Assembly: GCA_945873675.1 (NCBI GenBank)
Contig: CAMCEP010000048.1
Span: forward strand, 1 to 13,711
DNA length: 13,711 bases
Origin: Asaia bogorensis
GTDB taxonomy: Bacteria; Pseudomonadota; Alphaproteobacteria; Acetobacterales; Acetobacteraceae
Direction: 5' to 3'
Shown: piece after piece, positions 6,395-13,711 of the stretch
Layout: each line of letters starts with the position of its first letter
Position numbering within the stretch: the stretch's first letter is position 1
Translations under genes and position numbers: made by a program
Notes under the pieces: model-generated
Databases searched by the model: none
Seen by the model: the letters and a program-made list of their open reading frames with translations, nothing else
Told to the model about the DNA's origin: nothing

Positions 6395-8574
6395 ATGCCG
6401 CCGCGCGTGATGCGCGCCATCAGCGCCTTGTATTCGGGGCCACTGATCGGTTCTTCTGGCATAGTGGCGGGCGCCATGGCGCGTCGCGGCAGCAGGGCTG
6501 CCGCGCGCAATCTGGGTTGGTAGCGCCGCAGTAATCGCCGCAATTCCGGCAGGCTGATCTGATCCGCATCGAAATTCAACGTGCAGGAAACCTGATTGCC
6601 CTGGCGCGCGCCAATCCAATGACGTTCCAGCAATTCAATCCACCGATATTGTGCTGCCAGTGATGCTTCGCCCATCGTGATCAGCCCAGCCTGCTGCCCA
6701 AGCTTTGTCAGCAATGCCTCGGTTGGAAAGCCAATCAAAACGCCCGACTTGATGCGGCGTATGGGATAGCCCGCACCTGCCAAAGCGCCTGCATCATAAT
6801 AGCGCACCCAACGCAGATAATGGGCCGCTGGTGGCGGATGCGCCCCGGCGCTCAGCCCGAATAGCAAGGAAGTGGTGCCGGCGGGCTTGATGGTGGTGAC
6901 GGTGGCCGGGGCTGGCATGCCAAGCGCCCGCGCATAATCGCGGGCTTCGCGCTTCGCCAAAGCGGAAAGCCGCGTCAAAACGCGCCAGAAATCGCGCTCA
7001 CCATTCGGCCCAATCAACGCATCAAAACGCTGGCCGAAACGCAGCCAAGCCCATTCGAAAATGCCTGTCAGCCCGATGCCGATGCGATTGCTCGCCTGGG
7101 TTTCAGCATCATAGATGCTCCTCATGCGATTGATGCGAATCAGAAAGCGCACGCCAAGTCGGATTGCCTCTGCCACGCGCGCATCCCAGGCGTCAGCGCT
7201 TTCGGCGGGCAGTGCGCCGGGCGCAACTTCTTCAAGCGGCACAGGGCAAGCAAGCAACGGTGCCACATCCGCCACCACGCAAAGCCCGCCGGTTATTGGC
7301 AAGGCCACTTCTCCGCAGGGATTGGTGATGGTGGGGAAATCTGCCCCGCGCGCATGAATGGCGATATCACTAACCAGCGCGGCGCCCAGCATCATCGGAA
7401 AGCGCACCGATCCAAAGCGCGCGTCAACATCGGGCAGCGTGGTTCTCACCAGATGATCAGCATTGATGAAGCCTGGTTCGCCGCGCTGATGAATGGTCGC
7501 ACTTGCCGCATCGAAAACCCTACACGCATGAAGCGTTGCTGGATCATCCACCTTGGCGCGTGGGCCAAGCCGCACCCAGAAATCAGCGTCCACCAAAAGC
7601 GCATAAGCCGCGCCGGCATGGCCTGGCAGGTCAAGCCCGGTGGCAAAGCGCGGTGCATCGGGATCGCGCCAGGTTTTCGCGGCCATGCGCGCCGCGCGCC
7701 GCGCCCCGCCGTGAAGGACGCATAGCGCCATGATATCATCCACGCGCAAGGCCTGTTCCCAGCGTGGCATGGGCTGACACGCATAGATGATTTCCGTGCG
7801 CAAATGCAGAAAGGCACGCAGTAGAGGCAAAGGGCCCGGCGCGGGGCGCCCGCCAAGCCCGCGAATAGGCTGCCCGCTTGGCCGAATGGCTGAAAAATCC
7901 AGTACCAAGGCGCGGCCTGACTGACCGGCATGCGCCATGGCTTCCAGGATTTCCAAAGCCTCCGCCCAGCCTTCGCGACTATCGGGGATAACGAAGCGTT
8001 GCGCCCCATCAGGCACGATTTCCGCCAAAGCGGTGCGGATTGTTGTATCGGCCCGCACCATATCAGGGTGTGCTGGCGCAATTTGGAAAAACAACCGTGG
8101 CGCGCGGCGCCAATCAACCAGGCAAAGCGTATCATCATAAGCCCGCCCAACGCCGGCACCACACAGCAGCAAGTAAAAGCAGGTGAAACTTGCCGCCGCC
8201 GTCGCGCAATTGACGAAGAATTCCATCGGTTGATGCGCCTGGGTTTCATCGCCACGCACCAGATGCCGCCCGGCGGTCAGCAATGCGCCGCAGGCCATGG
8301 CGTTGCGCAGAAAGGCTTGCTCATCCTTGCCATCGGCATCGCCAATCAGCCCCATGTTACCCGCCGCCACACGATCAGCGATGCGGCCAAAATCTTCCTG
8401 ATCTTCTGGGCGGAAAATACCACGCCGCGCCACGGCAAGCCCAAGCCCGGGCGCAACTGGGCGCGCAGGCAAGCGCGCTTCCCCAAACGCTGCACCAGGT
8501 GGCCGCTTGGCTTTCATCACATGCATGTGAGGTGACGCCGAAGCGCCATCGGCGCCATGTTGAACTTCCTTCAT
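6391..8574 (-). CDS. nrdJ: Adenosylcobalamin-dependent (class II, monomeric-type) ribonucleotide reductase homologue
   Basis: A protein of 727 residues, close to the 739 of the Lactobacillus leichmannii monomeric enzyme. Ribonucleotide reductases turn ribonucleotides into deoxyribonucleotides; class II enzymes use coenzyme B12 and need no oxygen. Seen here: VNCATA with Cys123, LCGAGVG, RPSGQPIRGLGG (231-242), NPCGE with radical Cys420 and Glu422, Cys432 in LCVVADV, and the phosphate-binding region TTIKPAGTTSLL. Cys123, 420 and 432 match the active-site trio. No cysteine follows Cys664, so the C-terminal pair that normally passes electrons from thioredoxin is missing, as is the zinc-finger tail of dimeric NrdJ. 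The start at 8574 has only a weak GGAA upstream; ATGs at 8526 and 8517 are alternatives and would remove only poorly ordered residues. No cobalamin riboswitch is visible. It may be a functional reductase reduced in another way, or a diverged paralogue. Confidence 0.85.
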   Translation of the reverse strand: MKEVQHGADGASASPHMHVMKAKRPPGAAFGEARLPARPVAPGLGLAVARRGIFRPEDQEDFGRIADRVAAGNMGLIGDADGKDEQAFLRNAMACGALLTAGRHLVRGDETQAHQPMEFFVNCATAAASFTCFYLLLCGAGVGRAYDDTLCLVDWRRAPRLFFQIAPAHPDMVRADTTIRTALAEIVPDGAQRFVIPDSREGWAEALEILEAMAHAGQSGRALVLDFSAIRPSGQPIRGLGGRPAPGPLPLLRAFLHLRTEIIYACQPMPRWEQALRVDDIMALCVLHGGARRAARMAAKTWRDPDAPRFATGLDLPGHAGAAYALLVDADFWVRLGPRAKVDDPATLHACRVFDAASATIHQRGEPGFINADHLVRTTLPDVDARFGSVRFPMMLGAALVSDIAIHARGADFPTITNPCGEVALPITGGLCVVADVAPLLACPVPLEEVAPGALPAESADAWDARVAEAIRLGVRFLIRINRMRSIYDAETQASNRIGIGLTGIFEWAWLRFGQRFDALIGPNGERDFWRVLTRLSALAKREARDYARALGMPAPATVTTIKPAGTTSLLFGLSAGAHPPPAAHYLRWVRYYDAGALAGAGYPIRRIKSGVLIGFPTEALLTKLGQQAGLITMGEASLAAQYRWIELLERHWIGARQGNQVSCTLNFDADQISLPELRRLLRRYQPRLRAAALLPRRAMAPATMPEEPISGPEYKALMARITRGGI
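8517..8530. repeat. Perfect 14-base palindrome near the divergent gene starts
   Basis: TCACATGCATGTGA reads identically on both strands. It falls inside the first codons of the reductase gene as annotated, or exactly at its start if translation begins at 8517. A perfect 14-base palindrome is expected about once by chance in a window this size, so only its location between divergent genes makes it a candidate operator. Confidence 0.3.
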
Positions 8575-8587
8575 CAGGTTCCGGCAT

Positions 8588-8592
8588 GGAGA
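8588..8592 (+). promoter_or_regulatory. Ribosome binding site deciding the RMD1-family start
   Basis: GGAGA lies 5 bases before the ATG at 8598. The alternative in-frame ATG at 8586 has no good Shine-Dalgarno sequence in front of it, so 8598 is preferred. Confidence 0.55.
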
Positions 8593-8597
8593 ACATC

Positions 8598-9452
8598 ATG
8601 CGCGTCGAAGCGCCCATCACCGATGAGGCCGCAAGTGGCGCGATTCCCGCCGCAATGCCAATCACAATGGCGCGCCTGCATGCCCGCGCTGTGATTTTGG
8701 GCGAAAGACTGGACCATCGCGGCCTTGGCCCCGGCGGCGCGGCGCTGGCGGACCCGGTTCCCATCGCCGCCCCCGCCCCGATCAGCGCCTTCGCCTTTCG
8801 CTGGGGTGCCGTGGTGATCTTCGGCGCCGATCCCGCCCAGGAAGCCGCGCTGCTTACAGGGCTTGGCCCGCGTATTACCAACCTCGCTGATAACCCGGCC
8901 GAGGAAGCCGCGCTGATCGCGCTTGGCGCCGAACGGGACGGCGTTGATGCGGAAGGCGTGATCCAGCTTTGTGATCAGGCGCCGGAAAGGCTTGCCGTGG
9001 TGGCGGATGCCTTGGCGAAAAGCGCCGCCCTCGCCCAACAGGAAGCCCGCATCATGGAGGCCCTGGACCGCATGGAACCCGCCGTGGCTGAACTTCGGGT
9101 CGCGGGCCGGCTCAGCGTTTCTTCGCGCGCCTTGCAACGCCAGATTGGCCACGCGCTGTCGGCCCGAAGCCGCAATCTTGGCCGGGTGGAAGCGACGGAT
9201 AAGCCTGAAGTGCTCTGGGATCACCCGGAATTGGAACGGCTCCATGCGCGCCTGGCCGATGAATATGAACTCCGCGAAAGGGGGGGTGCCTTGGAACGCA
9301 AGCTCGCCTGGATCGGGGATACGACCCAGGCGCTGCTATCCCTGATCCAGGCCAGGCGCGCCCTTCGGCTGGAAGCGGCGGTGGTGGTGCTGGTGGGGAT
9401 TGAGGTCGCCTTCACGCTTTATGAGCATGTGATCCGCCCGCTTTGGCCCTGA
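8598..9452 (+). CDS. RMD1/DUF155 family membrane-anchored protein
   Basis: A protein of 284 residues (288 if ATG 8586 is used). The family (COG1723; yeast RMD1, RMD8 and mitochondrial RMND1 are members) has no firmly known biochemical activity in bacteria. Visible features: an N-terminal alpha/beta part with SAFAFRWGAVVIFG (about 63-76), a long helical middle, the family-like stretch VLWDHPELERLHARLADEY (about 205-223), and a single C-terminal hydrophobic helix (about 258-276) followed by a short basic tail, placing the bulk in the cytoplasm with a tail anchor. It is divergent from the reductase gene with almost no spacer and is followed by 78 bases before the next gene, so it is probably transcribed alone. 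Assignment to the family rests on overall pattern and the C-terminal motif; function unknown. Confidence 0.8.
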   Translation: MRVEAPITDEAASGAIPAAMPITMARLHARAVILGERLDHRGLGPGGAALADPVPIAAPAPISAFAFRWGAVVIFGADPAQEAALLTGLGPRITNLADNPAEEAALIALGAERDGVDAEGVIQLCDQAPERLAVVADALAKSAALAQQEARIMEALDRMEPAVAELRVAGRLSVSSRALQRQIGHALSARSRNLGRVEATDKPEVLWDHPELERLHARLADEYELRERGGALERKLAWIGDTTQALLSLIQARRALRLEAAVVVLVGIEVAFTLYEHVIRPLWP

Positions 9453-9530
9453 AATTGACGCCCTGGGCTGGCCTGCCGCGCGATTCCGGGCAATAAAAGG
9501 CCAGACAGATGTCAGTCCAAGGAAATTTCG
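9453..9530. other. Spacer between RMD1-family gene and FMN dehydrogenase gene
   Basis: These 78 bases hold an interrupted inverted repeat: CTGGCCTGCC (9468-9477) can pair with GGCA (9489-9492) and, across a six-base ATAAAA bulge, with GGCCAG (9499-9504). No T-run follows, so it is not a standard intrinsic terminator. The spacer is the likeliest place for a promoter of the dehydrogenase cluster, but no clear -35/-10 pair is readable. AAGGAA (9519-9524) is the ribosome binding site for the ATG at 9531. Confidence 0.35.
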
Positions 9531-10763
9531 ATGACGGCGAATTCGCCCGAATGGGCCCAGGCGCCCACCGCCCCACAAAACCTCAGCCAGAAGCGCCCAC
9601 CGCCGCCGCCGGCTTCCGTGCGCCGCTACCTGAGCCTGCCGGATTTTGAAGCCGCTGCCGCGCGCTACTTGCCGCGCAGCATTGGCGGCTTTGTCTCTGG
9701 CGCGGTGGAAAACAATGCGTCGCTGCATGATAATCGCGAAGCCTTCGCCGAATGGGGCTTTGTGCCGCGCGTGCTGCGCGACACACGTGGGCGCAACCTG
9801 AAGACCACGCTGTTCGGCCAGGAATATGATGCGCCCTTCGGCCTGCCGCCCATGGGCGCTTCCGCGCTGGTGGCCTATCGCGGTGACCTGGTGCTGACGC
9901 AAGCGGCCCGCGCGCGCAATGTGCCCATGATCATGAGCGCATCTTCGCTGATCCCGCTTGAAGATGTGGCCAAGGCCAATCCGGATGCCTGGTATCAGGC
10001 CTATCTGCCCGGTGAGGCTGAGCGTATTGAACCGCTGGTGGACCGCGTGGCGGCGGCCGGCTTCAAGACCTTTGTGCTGACGGTGGATGTGCAGGTTTCA
10101 TCCAACCGCGAAAACAATGTGCGCAATGGCTATTCCATTCCACTCAAGCCCACACCGCAATTGCTGTGGGATGGCATTACCCATCCGGGCTGGGTGCTGA
10201 ATACTTTCTTCAAGACCATGCTGACCAACGGCATGCCGCATTTTGAGAATATGGATGCGGGCCGTGGGCCGCCCATTGTCTCCAGCACCTTGATGCGCGC
10301 CTTTGGCGCGCGTGATGGGCTGGCGTGGGAGCATCTGGAACTGATCCGCAAGCGCTGGAAGGGCAAGCTTGTGGTGAAGGGCATCATCTCCCCCGAAGAT
10401 GCGCGCATGTGCCGCGAAGCGGGGGCCGATGGCATCATGGTGTCCAACCATGGCGGGCGGCAATTGGATGGCACGATTTCGGGCTTGCGCAGCCTTGCTG
10501 AAATCGCCCGCGATGCCGGCGGTATGACGGTGATGTATGATGGCGGCATCCGCCGCGGCAGTGATGTGCTGAAGGCGCTGGCGCTTGGTGCTTCCTTTGT
10601 CTTTGTTGGCCGCCCGATGCTTTCAGCGGCGGCGGTGGCGGGCGAAGAAGGCGTGAAGCACGCGATTGGCCTGCTGTCTGAAGAAATCGATCGCAACATG
10701 GCGATGATGGGCATTCAGAACCCGTCGGAAATGTCCATGGAGTATATGCGCCCGATGCGCTGA
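9531..10763 (+). CDS. FMN-dependent alpha-hydroxy-acid dehydrogenase/oxidase (LldD/glycolate oxidase family)
   Basis: A protein of 410 residues with a TIM-barrel FMN domain; AAGGAA is 6 bases before the ATG. The family oxidises 2-hydroxy acids (lactate, glycolate, mandelate) to 2-keto acids. Catalytic elements present: the SNHGGRQLD motif with base His307 and substrate-binding Arg310, Lys283 in LVVKGI that contacts flavin, Tyr158 in QAYLP, TVD at 184-186, and the phosphate-binding DGGIRRG (337-343) and FVGRP. The first about 30 residues are a Pro/Ala-rich extension without a signal peptide, so it is probably cytoplasmic or peripheral. The Tyr near the N-terminus that helps bind the substrate carboxylate (Tyr24 of spinach glycolate oxidase) aligns with Gly53 in SIGGFVSGA, so the substrate may be unusual. 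L-lactate dehydrogenase is the default label, but the substrate is not established. Confidence 0.9.
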   Translation: MTANSPEWAQAPTAPQNLSQKRPPPPPASVRRYLSLPDFEAAAARYLPRSIGGFVSGAVENNASLHDNREAFAEWGFVPRVLRDTRGRNLKTTLFGQEYDAPFGLPPMGASALVAYRGDLVLTQAARARNVPMIMSASSLIPLEDVAKANPDAWYQAYLPGEAERIEPLVDRVAAAGFKTFVLTVDVQVSSNRENNVRNGYSIPLKPTPQLLWDGITHPGWVLNTFFKTMLTNGMPHFENMDAGRGPPIVSSTLMRAFGARDGLAWEHLELIRKRWKGKLVVKGIISPEDARMCREAGADGIMVSNHGGRQLDGTISGLRSLAEIARDAGGMTVMYDGGIRRGSDVLKALALGASFVFVGRPMLSAAAVAGEEGVKHAIGLLSEEIDRNMAMMGIQNPSEMSMEYMRPMR

Positions 10764-10878
10764 GCGTTGGGGCTTGATGGCGTGGTTCGCTTTGCCGGAT
10801 CGCGCCAAATTACCCGCAAGGACTTGCCCTGAAGCGCTTCGCATGGGTTGATGCGGGGGAAAGCTAAGGGGGAAAGTC
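10764..10878. other. Spacer before the GMC gene with a strong ribosome binding site
   Basis: These 115 bases contain a 10-base palindrome GAAGCGCTTC (10831-10840) and the run AAGGGGGA (10866-10873) ending 5 bases before the ATG at 10879. I see no confident promoter or T-tailed terminator, so it is undecided whether the dehydrogenase and GMC genes share a transcript. Confidence 0.4.
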
Positions 10879-12492
10879 ATGGCGACATATGACTACATCA
10901 TCATCGGCGCTGGTTCGGCGGGCGCGGTGGTGGCCAATCGCCTTTCCGCCGATCCGCGCAACAAGGTGCTACTGCTTGAAGCGGGGCCCGCCAGCTATCG
11001 CTGGACACGCATTCCCGTGGGCTATGCGCGCATGATCAATAATCCTGAGGTGAATTGGCTCTACACCTCAGAACCGGAAGCCACCACCAATGGCCGGCGG
11101 CTGCCCGTGCCGCGCGGGCGTCTCCTGGGTGGGTCGAGCGCCATCAACGGCCTCGCTTTCGTGCGCGGTCAGGCGCAGGATTTCGACACCTGGGCGCAGA
11201 TGGGCAATCGCGGCTGGAGCTATGCGGATGTGCTGCCCTTCTTCAAGCGGATCGAGACCTATCAGGGCGATGGTGACGCCACCTATCGTGGCGCAGACGG
11301 ACCGCTGCGCGTCACCAATCCCGAACCGCGAGAGGCAATTTTCCAGGCGCTGATCAAGGCGGCTGGCGAGGTCGGCATTCGCCACAACCCGGATTACAAT
11401 GGCGCGCAGCAGGATGGCATTGCCATGAGCCAGGCAAGCATTTCGGGCGGCCGCCGCATGAGCACCGCCGCCTGTTACCTGGACCCCATTCGCGGCCGCG
11501 CCAATCTGCATATCGAAACCGGGGCGCTTGCGGAAAAACTGATTTTCCAAGGCAAGCGCTGCATTGGCGTGCGCTACAGCAAGGGCGATCAAGCGCTTGA
11601 AGCGCAGGCGGGGCGGGAAGTAATCATCAGTAGTGGCTCGATCAATTCGCCGCAATTGCTGGAATTATCAGGCATTGGTCAGCCGGAACGCTTGCAGGCG
11701 TTGGGCATAGATACGCTGCATGCGCTGCCCGGCGTTGGTGAGAATCTACGCGACCATTACGCGCCGCGCACGCGCTGGGCGGTGGGTGCGAAGGGCTACA
11801 CGCTGAATGATCGTGGGCGCGGGCTTGGTCTGGTGGAACAGGCCTTGCGCTATGCGCTGACTGGCAAGGGCATGTTGGGCGCGGTGGCGGCCCCCATTCG
11901 CGCTTTTGTATTCTCCCGCGAAGGGCTGGAAGCGCCTGATCTTTTGCTGGGCTGGGTGCCCGCTTTCACTGAAGCCGGGCCAAATGGTCCGCGCATTTCA
12001 GCGCAATCCGGTATGACCTGCTACGCCCATGTCATGCGCCCGGAAAGCAAGGGGCAGATCCACATCACCTCGATCGATCCAAAGGTGCCGCCCGCAATCC
12101 ATTTCAATTTCCTCTCAGCGCCCGTGGATGCGGCGCTGACGGTGCGTGCGATTCAGATTGCGCGTAGCGTCATGTATGCACCGGCCATGGCGCCGCTGCG
12201 CCTGACGGAAGTCGCACCGGGGCCAGCGCGGCAAAGTGATGCCGAGATCATCGAATGGGTGAAGCAGGCGGCCGAGACCACCTATCACCCGGTTGGCACC
12301 TGCAAGATGGGCAGCGACCCGATGGCGGTTGTGGATGCGGAACTTCGCGTGCATGGCATTGCCGGGCTGCGTGTTGCGGATGCTTCCATCATGCCGAGCC
12401 TGACTTCCGGCAATACCAATGTCCCCAGCATCATGATTGGCGAAAAAGCCGCCGATATGGTGCTAAGTGATGCAAAGGCGCTTGCAGCATGA
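10879..12492 (+). CDS. GMC-family FAD-dependent alcohol dehydrogenase/oxidase (choline dehydrogenase-like)
   Basis: A full-length protein of 537 residues, typical for bacterial choline/alcohol dehydrogenase-like members. The FAD dinucleotide fold is at the N-terminus: IIGAGSAGAVVANRL (8-22) followed by the ribose-binding Glu in LLLEAG. GMC signature 1 is RGRLLGGSSAINGLAFVRGQ (79-98), signature 2 is GSINSPQLLELSGIG (253-267), and the C-terminal active-site block is YHPVGTCKMG with catalytic His470 and SGNTNVPSIM with Asn512. No signal peptide or membrane helix is visible, so it is cytoplasmic. The family oxidises primary alcohols to aldehydes with FAD; the substrate cannot be told from these motifs. 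It lacks a neighbouring betaine-aldehyde dehydrogenase (betB) or regulator (betI) here, so choline is not favoured. Its stop overlaps the start of the amidase gene by 4 bases, tying it to carbon-nitrogen bond cleavage. Confidence 0.92.
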   Translation: MATYDYIIIGAGSAGAVVANRLSADPRNKVLLLEAGPASYRWTRIPVGYARMINNPEVNWLYTSEPEATTNGRRLPVPRGRLLGGSSAINGLAFVRGQAQDFDTWAQMGNRGWSYADVLPFFKRIETYQGDGDATYRGADGPLRVTNPEPREAIFQALIKAAGEVGIRHNPDYNGAQQDGIAMSQASISGGRRMSTAACYLDPIRGRANLHIETGALAEKLIFQGKRCIGVRYSKGDQALEAQAGREVIISSGSINSPQLLELSGIGQPERLQALGIDTLHALPGVGENLRDHYAPRTRWAVGAKGYTLNDRGRGLGLVEQALRYALTGKGMLGAVAAPIRAFVFSREGLEAPDLLLGWVPAFTEAGPNGPRISAQSGMTCYAHVMRPESKGQIHITSIDPKVPPAIHFNFLSAPVDAALTVRAIQIARSVMYAPAMAPLRLTEVAPGPARQSDAEIIEWVKQAAETTYHPVGTCKMGSDPMAVVDAELRVHGIAGLRVADASIMPSLTSGNTNVPSIMIGEKAADMVLSDAKALAA

Positions 12493-13711
12493 CATTGGAT
12501 GAGGCGATCGCGGCACAAAAGCCGCTGGTGCAAAGCTTGCTGGACGGCGTGGCGACGATTGGCGCCGACCCGCCCGGCATCACGCGCGATGCCTATGGTC
12601 GCGGCGAGAATGAAGCGCATGATCTGATCCGCAAGGCCGGTGAGGCGCTTGGCATGCAAGCCAGCATTGACGCCGGCGCCAATCTTACCCTGCGCTGGGC
12701 GGCTGAAAAGCCGGAGGCGCCGCCGATCATCATCGGTTCCCACCTTGATAGTATTGTGCAGGGCGGCAATTTCGATGGCGCTGCGGGCGTGATTGCCGGA
12801 ATCGGCGCCGTTGCGGCTTTGCGCGCGGCGGGCATCACGCCGCGCCGGGATATTGAAGTGCTGGCACTACGATGTGAGGAAGCGGTATGGTTCGGCCTTG
12901 GCCTGATTGGCAGCCGTTGCCTATTGGCACGCCTACCGCCGGGCGCTTTGGAATTGCGCCATGCGCGCACCGGCAAGACGCTGGCCGAGAGCATCGCGGC
13001 GGCGGGTGGTGATCCGGCGCAGCTTAGGCACGGCAAGCACTTGCGAGACCCCAGCAGCATTGGCGCCTATCTGGAAGTACATATCGAACAGGCGCCACAA
13101 TTGATTGAGGCTGATGCGCCGCTTGCCATCTGCGTCGCCAATCCAGGTAATCTGCGCCATCCCTTCATTCGCATCACGGGTGAGGATGCGCATACCGGTC
13201 TGCCGCATCGCTTTCGCAGGGATGCTGCTTTGGCCGGTGCAGATTTGTCGCTTTGCCTGGAACAGCTTTGGCTTGCGGAAGAAGCCGCGGGCCGGCCCAT
13301 GGCAGTGACCATCGGGCGATTTCATACGCCTGTAGATCGGCATTCGCTGACCGCCGTTTCAGGTGATTTTGAAATGAGCCTCGATCTGCGCGCCTATGAT
13401 GCCGCGCATCTTGTGGCGCTTGAGAGCAAACTGCATGACATTGTGACGGAGGTAGCGGCGCGCCGGCGCGTGACCATCACACTTGGCGAACGCAGCAGCG
13501 CCGCGCCTGGGCTCATGGACCCTGCGCTGATGGCAAGCTTGGCCGATGCCGCCGCAGCCTGCGGCCTTACTGCCGCGCGCCTGCACAGCCCAGGTACGCA
13601 TGACGCGAATAATTTCGCTGCGGCGGGCGTGAAGACTGGGATGCTGCTGGTGCGTAACCAAAACGGCAGCCACAACCCGCATGAGGCAATGGAAACCGGT
13701 GATCTGATGGC
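12489..13711 (+). CDS. Zinc-dependent amidase/N-carbamoylase of the M20 hydantoinase family (3' partial)
   Basis: A frame open to the window end, 407 complete codons visible and probably only a few missing, since relatives are about 410-430 residues. The ATG overlaps the GMC stop (ATGA). Members hydrolyse N-carbamoyl amino acids, allantoate, ureidoglycine or beta-ureidopropionate with two metal ions. Metal ligands seen: His85 in GSHLDS, bridging Asp96 in GGNFDG, Glu130/Glu131 in CEEAVWF, His198 in EVHIEQ and His395 in GSHNPHE. The dimerisation-domain motif G-E-D-A-H-T-G (231-237) resembles the G-x-A-x-H-A-G of the family, and SPGTHDANNF (367-376) stands where SGAGHDA is usual. These departures, including VRNQNGSHNP at the end, place it outside classic allantoate amidohydrolase, so a generic label is safer. 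Coupling with a GMC enzyme suggests one pathway. Confidence 0.88.
   Translation, partial: MTLDEAIAAQKPLVQSLLDGVATIGADPPGITRDAYGRGENEAHDLIRKAGEALGMQASIDAGANLTLRWAAEKPEAPPIIIGSHLDSIVQGGNFDGAAGVIAGIGAVAALRAAGITPRRDIEVLALRCEEAVWFGLGLIGSRCLLARLPPGALELRHARTGKTLAESIAAAGGDPAQLRHGKHLRDPSSIGAYLEVHIEQAPQLIEADAPLAICVANPGNLRHPFIRITGEDAHTGLPHRFRRDAALAGADLSLCLEQLWLAEEAAGRPMAVTIGRFHTPVDRHSLTAVSGDFEMSLDLRAYDAAHLVALESKLHDIVTEVAARRRVTITLGERSSAAPGLMDPALMASLADAAAACGLTAARLHSPGTHDANNFAAAGVKTGMLLVRNQNGSHNPHEAMETGDLM

Noticed and set aside
7930..8535. Open frame on the + strand inside the reductase gene (201 codons)
   Set aside because: Antisense to conserved reductase motifs on the - strand; the translation looks random and its end overlaps the reductase start.
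8283..8597. Extension of the RMD1-family protein to 8283
   Set aside because: It would run antisense through the reductase start; the Shine-Dalgarno sequence and family-like sequence begin at 8598.
9468..9504. Terminator hairpin after the RMD1-family gene
   Set aside because: The arms are short and interrupted by a six-base bulge, and no T-run follows; kept only as a weak structural note.
10831..10840. Palindrome GAAGCGCTTC as an operator
   Set aside because: Ten-base palindromes are common by chance in GC-rich DNA and nothing else supports a binding site.

Overview
The window is gene-dense, GC-rich bacterial chromosome. GC-rich third positions, single-base stop/start overlaps (ATGA) and gene families common in Alphaproteobacteria suggest a member of Rhodospirillales, possibly Acetobacteraceae. 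This is inference from composition and gene content; there is no rRNA or marker gene to fix it. I see no tRNA, rRNA, CRISPR array, insertion sequence or prophage gene.

Region 1 (1-6394, + strand) is one tightly packed operon of five genes. In order they are: the 3' part of a gene for a single-pass membrane protein with proline/alanine-rich linkers; a secreted von Willebrand A (vWA) protein; an ABC ATPase; an FtsX/MacB-type permease; and a secreted SUMF1 (formylglycine-generating-enzyme-like) protein with a long helical tail. ATPase + permease + SUMF1 + vWA is the composition of the TagT-TagS-TagR-PpkA part of the threonine-phosphorylation pathway that post-translationally controls type VI secretion in Pseudomonas. 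Here the periplasmic vWA part appears as a separate exported protein, and no secretion structural gene is visible. I read it as an envelope-sensing module related to TagTSR/PpkA, with the target machine unknown and probably encoded upstream.

Region 2 (6391-8574, - strand) is a single large gene for a monomeric-type, adenosylcobalamin-dependent (class II) ribonucleotide reductase homologue. It keeps the three active-site cysteines but has no C-terminal cysteine pair. Its stop codon overlaps the stop of the SUMF1 gene. Its start lies almost back to back with region 3.

Region 3 (8586-9452, + strand) is an RMD1/DUF155 family membrane-anchored protein.

Region 4 (9531-13711, + strand) looks like a catabolic cluster: an FMN-dependent alpha-hydroxy-acid dehydrogenase, an FAD-dependent GMC alcohol dehydrogenase/oxidase, and a zinc-dependent amidase/carbamoylase of the M20 hydantoinase type that runs off the window. 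The last two are translationally coupled. The substrates cannot be read from the sequence. Together they could oxidise a hydroxylated compound and cleave an N-carbamoyl or amide bond.
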